From Candidatus Solincola tengchongensis (GTDB lineage Bacteria > Actinomycetota > Geothermincolia > Geothermincolales > RBG-13-55-18), in the NCBI GenBank assembly GCA_015711895.1, contig MU158671.1, positions 2,979 to 11,522 of the forward strand: a stretch of DNA of 8,544 nt. Direction: 5' to 3'. This document shows, in pieces, positions 1 to 6,401 of this stretch. Under the pieces are notes generated by a model, which saw nothing but the letters and a program-made list of their open reading frames with translations, was not told the DNA's origin and ran no database searches. Numbering within the stretch: the stretch's first letter is position 1; every line of letters starts with the position of its first letter. The position numbers and the translations under genes were made by a program.

Positions 1-1
1 C

Positions 2-2161
2 ATCATCGCCCGCGACCCCGAGGAGCTCCGCCGCAGCGGGGGCCTGGCGGAGGAGGTCTCCCGCCAGGGATGCGCCCACATCCAGGTGAACGAGAGGCGC
101 TTCGTCTCGGTTACCGACGAGGAGGTCATCACCGCCGAGGCCCGCGAGAGGGCGGAGGAGGTGAGGGCCGAGGAGGAGGAACTGCTCCGCCTGGAGGAAA
201 AGCTGAAGGACGAGCGGTTCGTGGCCTACGTCACCGGGGCCCGGAGCCGACGGGAGGTCGGGGAGGAGACCATCCGGGACGTCGTCTCCAATCCCCCACG
301 CCTGGGAATGCTCCTCCGCCAGGCGGTCCGGGAGATCGTGGTGGAGAAGGAGAACCCGGAGGAGGCGCTGGAAGAGGTGGTGGCGGGGCTGGAGAGGGCG
401 GCCGTTCTCCTCGAGGAGGTCCCGGACCCGGAGCTGCGCCACATGGACGGGGAGGAGGTGGCCCGCGCCGCGGCCTTCCTGGAGTCCTCGGAGCTCAAGG
501 ACTTCCTCCTCCTGGATAAACCCCCCTCCTTGGAGAGGCTCACGCCGCGCAAGAAGATCCTGGAAGGCCTGCGCGAGAACAAGACCCTGGACCTCCTGGA
601 GAGCACCATCCGCGAGCACGAATACCTGCACCGGCTGTCCGAGGACCAGGAGGTGCCCTTCAGCCCCGAGCAGGAGCTGCGTCGCAGGGAGCTCTCCACC
701 CTTATCGACGAGATCTACCAGGCCTCGGTGGGCAAGCCCTGGGAATCCAAGGTCAGCGACCGCATCTTCCAGGCGGACATGTGGAAGAAGATCGCCGAGG
801 GCAAGGGTGAGAGGGGTGACGCCGGGGCCAGCACCCTCGTATACCAGATAAGCAGTTTCCTGGTCAACGAGGGCTTCACCTTGGACATCGACGAGCTCTC
901 CCGCACCCTGACCATCGACGAGAACATCCCCCGCCTGCTTCAGAAACTATACCGGGCGCGGAAGCCGGAGACGGTGATCAAGCTGGTGGAGAGCCTCCTG
1001 GACAACCTGGAGGACATGAGCCCGGAGATCCGGCTCAAGACCGCGGAGACCCTCCGCAACATACCCGACGCCCTGGAGATGAGCCGCCGGCTGCAGGAAT
1101 TCCCCGTGGCCTACGAGATGAAGGACCGCCTCCTGGACCGCCTGGAGAGGGAGCGGGAGCTCACGGAGATCTACACCACCCTGGCCGGCTGCCTGGCCGC
1201 CCTGGCCCAGACCTTCATCCTCTCCAAGGACTACGACGCGGCCCTGGAGATCATCGACACCTTCTGGCGCCACTACGGGGAGGACGGGGGCCGGAAGCCG
1301 GAACAGCGCAAGGTGGCCCTGGACGCGGTGGTCACCGTGGCCAGCCAGCAGGTCCTGGACAACCTGGCCGAGGTGCTCAAGGAGGGGGACATCCAGACCA
1401 TCACCGAGGTGGCCGAGCTGCTCATCAAGTTCGAGGACCGTTCCGTGCAGCCCCTCATCCAGGTCCTCAAGGATAGCGAGGACCTCCTGGTCAAACGGGT
1501 GACCTTCGAAGCTTTGGAAAACATTGGTAAGGATGCAATACTCAGCCTCATAAACGACCTGGAGAAGTACAACCCCTGGCACATGTACCGGAACATCATC
1601 TCCATCCTGGCGGAGATCAGCAACCGCTCCATCATCCAGTCCCTGGCCCGGTTCATCAAGCACCAGAACCCCGAGGTGCGCCGGGAGACGGTGAAGGCCA
1701 TCTCCCGCATCCGCACCCCGGAGACCACGTCCCTGCTCGTGGAGGCGGTGGACGACCGGGACGAACAGGTGCAGAGGGAGGCATGCCTGGGGTTGGGCCG
1801 CATGCGGGACGTGAGCACGGTCCCCGTGCTGGTGGAGGTGGTGCGCCCGCCGCGCAGCTTCCGGCGGGAGAAGCGCCGCACCGGCCCGGTGAAGGCGGCC
1901 GCCCTCTGGGCCCTGGGGGAGATAGGCGACCGCTCCGCCATCCCTTACTGCCGGCACCTCCTGCGCAGGGGTTCCCGCCTGCCCTTCCGGCTGGGGCGCA
2001 ACGACCAGGTGAGGGCGGCGGCCGCCCTGGCCCTGGGAGCCATCGGCGGCGAGGAATGCCGTTCCATCCTCCAGGCTTACGCCGCCGACCGCAGCGAGGA
2101 AGTGCGCCGGGCGGTGGCCGAGGCCCTGCGCATCATGCAGCGCCGCAAGGCCGCTTCGTGA
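2..2161 (+). CDS. HEAT-repeat protein, 5' end outside the window
   Basis: The frame is open from base 2 to the TGA at 2159-2161, giving 719 visible residues. The GTG at base 86 is only an internal Val (visible residue 29), with no ribosome binding site before it and coding-like sequence upstream, so the true start lies before the window. The N-terminal third is acidic, helical and charged, with a Glu-rich stretch near visible residues 45-65 that may be coiled coil. The last ~260 residues (about 458-715) are tandem helical repeats of HEAT / PBS-lyase type. Examples are the units around 'SVQPLIQVLKDSEDLLVKR', 'NPEVRRETVKAISRI', 'DEQVQREACLGLGRM', 'VKAAALWALGEIGD' and 'QVRAAAALALGAIGG'. No catalytic motif, signal peptide or membrane segment is visible. 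Such solenoids usually act as protein-protein scaffolds, and the partner here is unknown. It is transcribed convergently to the LarA-like gene. The HEAT call is firm; the biological role is not known. Confidence 0.85.
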   Translation: MIARDPEELRRSGGLAEEVSRQGCAHIQVNERRFVSVTDEEVITAEARERAEEVRAEEEELLRLEEKLKDERFVAYVTGARSRREVGEETIRDVVSNPPRLGMLLRQAVREIVVEKENPEEALEEVVAGLERAAVLLEEVPDPELRHMDGEEVARAAAFLESSELKDFLLLDKPPSLERLTPRKKILEGLRENKTLDLLESTIREHEYLHRLSEDQEVPFSPEQELRRRELSTLIDEIYQASVGKPWESKVSDRIFQADMWKKIAEGKGERGDAGASTLVYQISSFLVNEGFTLDIDELSRTLTIDENIPRLLQKLYRARKPETVIKLVESLLDNLEDMSPEIRLKTAETLRNIPDALEMSRRLQEFPVAYEMKDRLLDRLERERELTEIYTTLAGCLAALAQTFILSKDYDAALEIIDTFWRHYGEDGGRKPEQRKVALDAVVTVASQQVLDNLAEVLKEGDIQTITEVAELLIKFEDRSVQPLIQVLKDSEDLLVKRVTFEALENIGKDAILSLINDLEKYNPWHMYRNIISILAEISNRSIIQSLARFIKHQNPEVRRETVKAISRIRTPETTSLLVEAVDDRDEQVQREACLGLGRMRDVSTVPVLVEVVRPPRSFRREKRRTGPVKAAALWALGEIGDRSAIPYCRHLLRRGSRLPFRLGRNDQVRAAAALALGAIGGEECRSILQAYAADRSEEVRRAVAEALRIMQRRKAAS
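1514..1542 (+). promoter_or_regulatory. possible internal promoter within the HEAT-repeat gene
   Basis: Inside the coding region there is TTGGAA (1514-1519), a 17-bp spacer and AATACT (1537-1542), with TGC directly before the -10 as in an extended -10 element. It sits in a short AT-rich patch of unusual codons (gaa gct ttg gaa aac att ggt). Each hexamer matches the sigma70 consensus at four of six positions. A chance match is quite possible, and no separate downstream gene needs it, although a shorter message for the HEAT domain alone is conceivable. Confidence 0.2.
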
Positions 2162-2370
2162 ACGCCGTCCCCGTCTAAAGAGCCTGATCCCACGCGCAAG
2201 CGTTCTTGTGCCCTCAGAGAGCCCCCTTACCACCCGTCGACTTCCTCGACCCCCCCTTCAAGCCCCCGCGAGACGGGGAACCGCCCGGCGCCCTTCCCCG
2301 GAAGGGACTCATCGCCCTCCCCTCGGCCCACCTTCATGCCGCGTGGATAAGAGGCCTGCGGCGCTTCCGC
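2162..2370. other. convergent intergenic region with four short hairpins
   Basis: This stretch separates two genes that face each other. It holds four consecutive inverted repeats: 2194-2211 (GCGCAAG/CTTGTGC with one G-T wobble, loop CGTT), 2236-2250 (GTCGA/TCGAC, loop CTTCC), 2264-2278 (CCCCG/CGGGG, loop CGAGA) and 2291-2306 (CCCTTC/GAAGGG, loop CCCG). None is followed by a T-run on either strand, so they are not classical intrinsic terminators. They may still help end transcription from both sides or protect 3' ends. No coding sequence is credible here. Confidence 0.4.
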
Positions 2371-3900
2371 TCACCCGCTCTCCCCGACCGTCTCCACGGC
2401 GAAGATGGGCGGGACGGAGAGGTGGAGGAGGGAGAAACCTTTGCCCAGTAGCCCCTCCGCCTCCCTCCAGGCCTCCTCCAGGGAACCGGCGCACCGGAAG
2501 CCCATCCTCTCCACCACCTCGCGGCGCCGTGCCCCCACCACGATGACCCTCTGCAGGTCCCTCAAGGCCAGGCCGCACCAGTACCAGACGTAGAAGGGAT
2601 GCGCCCCGTGATAGGAATGTTCGTGCCGGTAGGCGTGCACGTATTCCCGGCGGGTGGCGAACTCCTCCTCGAAGCGCGCCTCCATCTCCACCGGATTGCG
2701 GGTCTCGGAGAGCACCCGCTCGAAGAACTCCACGTAGGGGAAGTGATGGCGCCGGTGGAAGCCGGGGTGAAACGGCTGCAGGAGTATCACCACCCCTCCC
2801 CTGCGCACCGCCGGGCGGCCCAGGTGGAGGTTGAAGACGTACCCGAGAGCGGCGTTGGCGGCCAGGAGGGGGTTGATGCGCGAGAAGACCGCGTAGGGGC
2901 TGATGTCCGGGAGGGCCAGGAAAAGGGCGTCGCTCTGCCCTTCCAGGCGCACGTTCTGCTGGCGGTAGAGCTCCTGCAAGGTGAGACGGTGAACCTCACC
3001 GGGGTTACCGGCGTGCACGGCCACGGGGGCGTAGGCGCTGCGCAGCGCCGAGGAGACCACGGACTTGGCCGCCCGCGGGAGATACCTCGAGAGACGGAAG
3101 GGTAGGGGTACCCGGTCCCGGGAGAGGGAAAGGAACCTCTCCAGCGGTCCCGGCCACACCCGGTTGTTGAGAACCGTCTCCACGCTGAGCAGCCTGGCGT
3201 GGCGGGCCAGGTACTCGCCCTGGGAGCGCAGGATGTCGTGAAAACGACTGGAGGGGTCCATCACCGAGCCGCCCTCCACGAGCACGGAGGCGTTGTGGTG
3301 GGCGCGGATGGTGCGGTAGGTCCCCAACCCCACCAGGTATGATTTCCAACCCCCGTTCATGCTCGTCCAGTTGACGTTGACGTAAACGGTGAGGTCGGAT
3401 TCCATTATCTTCCTGTTGACCTCCACGCGGTATCCCTCCGGGGTGCTCCCCAGGTCCACCACCCCCGCGGGGTCCTCCGCGTCGTGGTTGGCGATGCGGG
3501 TCGGCCCCATCACCGCCCACACCCTTTCCCCAAGCAGATGTCGCAATTCCCTCTCCGTCCATTTGCGGTGCAGGCCCACGGCGCACACCAGCTCCACGTC
3601 CTCCCGCCTCACACCCAGGGAGAAGAGCTCCTCCAGGACGGCTTCCACCGCAGGTCCCCGGGGATCCCGCATGGCCGGAGGCAGGGGAAGGCAGGGGTCG
3701 TCGAAGGCGACGGTCACCCGGGAGCCCGGCCCCACCAGCTCCGAAAGCGGTGGCGAGCCCACGGGGTTCCTGAGGGCCTCCCGCACCTTCCCCGCATAGT
3801 CGGGGAGAGGGGGAAGAGGCGGCGGCGCCTCGAGCACCCGGGTGCCCTCCGGGAGGTCCACCGCCACCAGGTCATCGCCGTAGAAGACCAGTCTCCTCAT
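2371..3900 (-). CDS. divergent LarA-like (DUF2088 / nickel-pincer racemase superfamily) protein
   Basis: 509 residues, longer than the roughly 425 of characterised LarA lactate racemase. It starts at ATG 3900 behind GAGGTG with a 5-nt spacer and ends at TGA (2371-2373). Similarity to LarA is clearest in three stretches: 'NPVGSPPLSELV...VTVAFDD' (44-68), 'GLHRKWT' (109-115), and 'NGGWKSYLVGLGTYRTIRAHH' (182-202). Lactobacillus plantarum LarA uses Asp72, Arg75, His108, His174, Lys184 and His200. By my hand alignment Asp68, His111, Lys186 and His202 are kept here, but Arg75 is Leu71 and the second catalytic His174 is Val176. The cofactor-bearing lysine is therefore present, while the two-histidine proton relay is not. 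The C-terminal part is rich in His and aromatic residues (378-386 and 422-441). No larB, larC or larE homologue is visible. No membrane segment is seen, so the protein is probably cytoplasmic. The superfamily call is fairly sure; lactate racemase activity is doubtful. Confidence 0.75.
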   Translation of the reverse strand: MRRLVFYGDDLVAVDLPEGTRVLEAPPPLPPLPDYAGKVREALRNPVGSPPLSELVGPGSRVTVAFDDPCLPLPPAMRDPRGPAVEAVLEELFSLGVRREDVELVCAVGLHRKWTERELRHLLGERVWAVMGPTRIANHDAEDPAGVVDLGSTPEGYRVEVNRKIMESDLTVYVNVNWTSMNGGWKSYLVGLGTYRTIRAHHNASVLVEGGSVMDPSSRFHDILRSQGEYLARHARLLSVETVLNNRVWPGPLERFLSLSRDRVPLPFRLSRYLPRAAKSVVSSALRSAYAPVAVHAGNPGEVHRLTLQELYRQQNVRLEGQSDALFLALPDISPYAVFSRINPLLAANAALGYVFNLHLGRPAVRRGGVVILLQPFHPGFHRRHHFPYVEFFERVLSETRNPVEMEARFEEEFATRREYVHAYRHEHSYHGAHPFYVWYWCGLALRDLQRVIVVGARRREVVERMGFRCAGSLEEAWREAEGLLGKGFSLLHLSVPPIFAVETVGESG

Positions 3901-3936
3901 CTTCGCACCTCGCTCCTCTTTAGGTTAAAGTCCAAT

Positions 3937-3974
3937 TTATGGTAAATATTACCATAACAACCATCCACCGTCAT
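3937..3974 (-). promoter_or_regulatory. promoter with overlapping operator-like inverted repeat for the LarA-like gene
   Basis: A perfect 9+9 bp inverted repeat (TTATGGTAA at 3937-3945, TTACCATAA at 3949-3957, 3-nt spacer) lies 37 nt upstream of the start codon in an otherwise GC-rich area. Read on the minus strand, ATGACG (3969-3974) and TAATAT (3946-3951) are separated by 17 bp, and each matches the sigma70 consensus at four of six positions. The -10 box lies inside the palindrome, as expected for a dimeric repressor that blocks transcription. The regulator is not visible in the window. Confidence 0.55.
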
Positions 3975-4230
3975 CCTCTCCCGGGTTTGACCGAGTCGGG
4001 AAGACCGTCCCCGCCGTGGACCTCCGGCAACCGCCCCGGCGTCACCACCCGCCGCTCTCCCCTCCCTCCGCCGTACCGCCAACGGACACGGACGGGAAAA
4101 CATCTCCCCCGCGCCGGCTTACCCGCCGCGCCCTCCGTCCTTCCGCTTTCCCCGTGTCGCACGCCGAGGCCTTCCCTCGGAATCCGGCTTCCCGCGCGCT
4201 CCTTCCGTCCCTTCGCCTCCGGGCTCAACC
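3975..4230. other. intergenic region between the CoA transferase and LarA-like genes
   Basis: With the promoter region above, this makes a gap of about 330 bp between two minus-strand genes. Reading frames here are arginine/proline-rich and have no plausible ribosome binding site. One hairpin is present at 4164-4180 (CCGAGG/CCTCGG, loop CCTTC), 51 nt downstream of the CoA transferase stop. It lacks a T-run, so it is at most a weak terminator. The gap and the separate promoter argue against an operon. Confidence 0.4.
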
Positions 4231-5421
4231 TCAACCCATGGCTCCGGAAGACAGGATACGGTCCGCCTCCGCGGGATCCTTGCCCAGCAACTCCTCGAGG
4301 AACCAGCGGTTGTGTTCGCCCAGGGCGGGAGCCGGGCCCCGGGGGCGGACGTCGCTCCCCGCCGCCTTCACGGCCGGGCCGAAGATGGTGATGATTCCCG
4401 CCCCGGGCTGCTCCAGGTCCACGAGCATCCCGCGAGCTCGGGTATGGGGGTGTTCCACCACCTGCCCGACGTCCTGGACCGGAGCCCCCGGGACCTCGTA
4501 CTCCTGCATGAGCCGCCAGACCTCTTCGGTGGTGAGGCCGGAGGACCACCCTTCGATTATCTCCTTAAGCGCGGGCTCGTTGGCGTTGCGGGCCATGAGG
4601 TCACGGAAACGTTCGTCATCGGCCAGTTCCGGGCGTCCCATGGCCCGGCAGAGGTTGCGGAAGGGGTGGTCTCCCACGCAGATGATGAGCACGAAGCCGT
4701 CTCGAGTGCGGAAGGAGTCGAAGGGCGTCACGTACGGATAGCGGTTTCCGGTCCGCTGGGGAACGTTCCCGGTGACCGTGTAGTCCACGAACTTGGCCTC
4801 CAGAAGGTTGATGCCCACATCGTACATGGAGATGTCCAAATACTCCCCCACTCCGGTCCTCTCGCGGGCGAAGAGAGCGGCGCATATCCCGAAGGCGGCG
4901 AAGAAAGCGGTGGAGATGTCCACGATGAGGGTTCCCGAGCGGAGTGGCGGTCCGTCCGGGGTCCCCGTGGTGCTCATCAAGCCGCTCATGGCCTGGATGA
5001 CCGCGTCGTAGGCGGGAAGGTGGGAGAGAGGCCCGTACTGCCCGTAACCGGAGATGGAACACATTACCAGACGGGGGTTTACGCCCTTTAAGGTCTCGTA
5101 GTCCAGCCCCAGCTTCTTCATCACCCCCGGCCGGAAGTTCTCCACCAGGACGTCGGATACCGCCACCAGTTCCTTGAACAGGCTCACCCCCTCCGGGTTT
5201 TTGAGGTCCAGGGTGATCCCCTTCTTCCCTCGGTTGAGGACGGCGAAGGATGCGGACACCCCATCCTTATACGGCGGAAAAAGGCGCGCCTCGTCTCCCA
5301 GTCCCGGCCTCTCGACCTTGATGACCTCCGCACCCATGTCCGCCAGGAAGAAAGTGCAGCCCGGACCGGCCACGGTGGTGGTGAAGTCGATGACCCTTAT
5401 GCCCTCGAGCATGGAACGCAT
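4231..5421 (-). CDS. CaiB/BaiF-type (family III) CoA transferase
   Basis: 396 residues, the usual length for this family, apparently complete. It starts at ATG 5421 behind AGGAGG with a 7-nt spacer; a second ATG three codons in is less well placed. Family hallmarks include 'IRVIDFTTTVAGP' (8-20), 'LADMGAEVIKVERPGLGDEAR' split across 26-46, 'LNRGKKGITLDLKNPEG' (62-78), 'VLVENFRPGVMKKLGLDYE' (91-109) and 'TGTPDGPPLRSGTLIVDIS' (152-170). Asp168 in the last motif matches the catalytic Asp that forms the aspartyl-CoA thioester intermediate in formyl-CoA transferase. The C-terminal signature 'VPGAPVQDVGQVVEHPHTRARGM' (310-332) is also intact. The enzyme moves CoA between a carboxylic acid and an acyl-CoA in the cytoplasm. 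The acid cannot be read from sequence, and no dehydratase, dehydrogenase or second transferase subunit lies beside it. It probably has its own promoter at 5517-5544. Confidence 0.93.
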   Translation of the reverse strand: MRSMLEGIRVIDFTTTVAGPGCTFFLADMGAEVIKVERPGLGDEARLFPPYKDGVSASFAVLNRGKKGITLDLKNPEGVSLFKELVAVSDVLVENFRPGVMKKLGLDYETLKGVNPRLVMCSISGYGQYGPLSHLPAYDAVIQAMSGLMSTTGTPDGPPLRSGTLIVDISTAFFAAFGICAALFARERTGVGEYLDISMYDVGINLLEAKFVDYTVTGNVPQRTGNRYPYVTPFDSFRTRDGFVLIICVGDHPFRNLCRAMGRPELADDERFRDLMARNANEPALKEIIEGWSSGLTTEEVWRLMQEYEVPGAPVQDVGQVVEHPHTRARGMLVDLEQPGAGIITIFGPAVKAAGSDVRPRGPAPALGEHNRWFLEELLGKDPAEADRILSSGAMG

Positions 5422-5516
5422 GGCGCTTCCTCCTTTTTCCTGTCCTGAACCGTAGAACCCAACCCTTCAGGCGGAATCCTCCCTCCCCGTCGCATGGATG
5501 GCCGGGACGCCACCGC

Positions 5517-5544
5517 AGTATGAACCGTGGAAAAGACGCGTCAT
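5517..5544 (-). promoter_or_regulatory. candidate promoter of the CoA transferase gene
   Basis: On the minus strand ATGACG (5539-5544) and CATACT (5517-5522) are 16 bp apart, about 95 nt before the start codon. The -35 hexamer is identical to the one proposed for the LarA-like gene. An 8-bp palindrome GACGCGTC (5535-5542) overlaps the -35. The -10 is only a four-of-six match, so the call is tentative. Confidence 0.3.
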
Positions 5545-6207
5545 GGTCCGGCGCCGGCGGCGGGGGCGCCGAGCCCTATCCTCCGACGCACGGAAAGCAC
5601 CTCATGGCCTCAAACCTCGTGGACCGAGACCTCCCTTGCCGTAGGATCGAGGGGCTCCTTTCACAGTTCCTCCTCCCTCCCTGCGACCACGGCCAGCCGG
5701 CACCTGCCGCGGCTTTTTCCGCAAATCGGCCTCGCAATATAGATTTTTCCCCTTCCTTTCCTTGCAAAACACGGGTTTTCCCCACGTCCCCTAAAACCTG
5801 CCGCGCGGAGAGCTACGGGAGATTGCCTTAAAACACGGCGTTTCACCGCAGGTCCACTTTGAATCCCCTCTCACGCCGGTTCCCGAGACTTGCCAACACA
5901 ACGCCTCCGCGCGTCCCCGTGCCGGTGCGGCAAGCCTCATCGGGTTCGCTCTACTTCCGCGACGTAAGCCTCCCTCTCACGGACCCTCGAAAACTTGATT
6001 CCCCGGGGAGAAACAGGTTCTTGCGGTTTCCCGCTTTCCGAGAAGCATTTTCCGTATATGGCTCTGACGCCGGCTCGACAGATATTCCTTATTCATAGGA
6101 TTCTCAGGGACCGTGCAGGCCGCCATCCGCCGCCTCCTCCCGCCATCCAAACGTCCAGACACGCCTGGGTTCTCGTGGTTTATCCTTCTCCCCGCGTCAT
6201 TAAACAC
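5545..6207. other. long gene-free region
   Basis: About 660 bp without a convincing gene. Open frames are short, Arg/Pro/Ser-rich, and lack ribosome binding sites or recognisable motifs on either strand. The plus strand is pyrimidine-rich, with an AT-richer island at 5736-5830 containing AATATA, TTTTTCC and AAAACACGG-like runs. On the minus strand TATATT (5736-5741) could be a -10 box, but the best -35 (TTGCAA) is 20 bp away. It may be remains of decayed sequence. No tRNA, rRNA, repeat array or transposon end was recognised. Confidence 0.4.
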
Positions 6208-6216
6208 AAAGGAGGT
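6208..6216 (+). other. orphan Shine-Dalgarno-like sequence
   Basis: AAAGGAGGT is close to a perfect anti-16S match, yet no ATG, GTG or TTG follows at a normal distance. Only ATC codons lie 3-6 nt downstream, and that frame closes at a TAA after 13 codons. It may be the leftover start region of a lost gene, a tiny leader peptide with a non-standard start, or chance. Confidence 0.25.
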
Positions 6217-6223
6217 CATCATC

Positions 6224-6260
6224 GAGAACGCGTTCTCTCTCCGGTTTCATGCATTATAAT
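6224..6260 (+). promoter_or_regulatory. promoter with operator-like palindrome for the ANL-like gene
   Basis: GAGAACGCGTTCTC at 6224-6237 is a perfect 14-bp palindrome. A consensus -10 box, TATAAT, lies at 6255-6260, so the palindrome covers the place where the -35 box would sit (GTTCTC at 6232-6237 with a 17-bp spacer, itself a poor -35). This is a typical layout for a repressor, or for an activator that replaces the -35. The AAC-NN-GTT core has the spacing of some actinobacterial TetR-family operators such as KstR, but the outer bases differ. Transcription would begin near 6267, leaving a leader of about 135 nt before ATG 6402. Confidence 0.55.
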
Positions 6261-6401
6261 TATCGCGTTAAGGTTAGACCGTGGAGCATTTATGGAAATC
6301 TATGGCAGTTTATATACCAGCGCCCAAATTGCGGCTTTTCTTTCATTCTCCACCGGAGTCATGGCCCGGAAAGGCTCGAAAACGCCTCCGGAGGCGATAC
6401 G

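Noticed and set aside
86..88. GTG as the start codon of the HEAT-repeat gene
   Set aside because: The frame is open to the window edge, the upstream residues look like protein, and there is no ribosome binding site before the GTG.
947..2233. Long open frame on the minus strand opposite the HEAT-repeat gene
   Set aside because: It is an antisense shadow of a GC-rich gene, with His/Gly/Leu/Arg-rich low-information protein and no ribosome binding site or domain.
3971..4549. Minus-strand open frame running from the CoA transferase 3' end into the gap
   Set aside because: It overlaps conserved CoA transferase coding sequence in another frame and shows only low-complexity Gly/Arg/Pro.
6224..6237. 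LexA (SOS) box
   Set aside because: Gram-positive LexA boxes have GAAC-N4-GTTC, whereas here GAAC and GTTC are only two bases apart.
6249..6401. N-terminal extension of the ANL-like protein from ATG 6249
   Set aside because: The ATG precedes the likely -10 box and start of transcription, has no suitable Shine-Dalgarno, and the encoded 51 residues do not look like part of the family. ATG 6402 has GGAGG at a 7-nt spacing.
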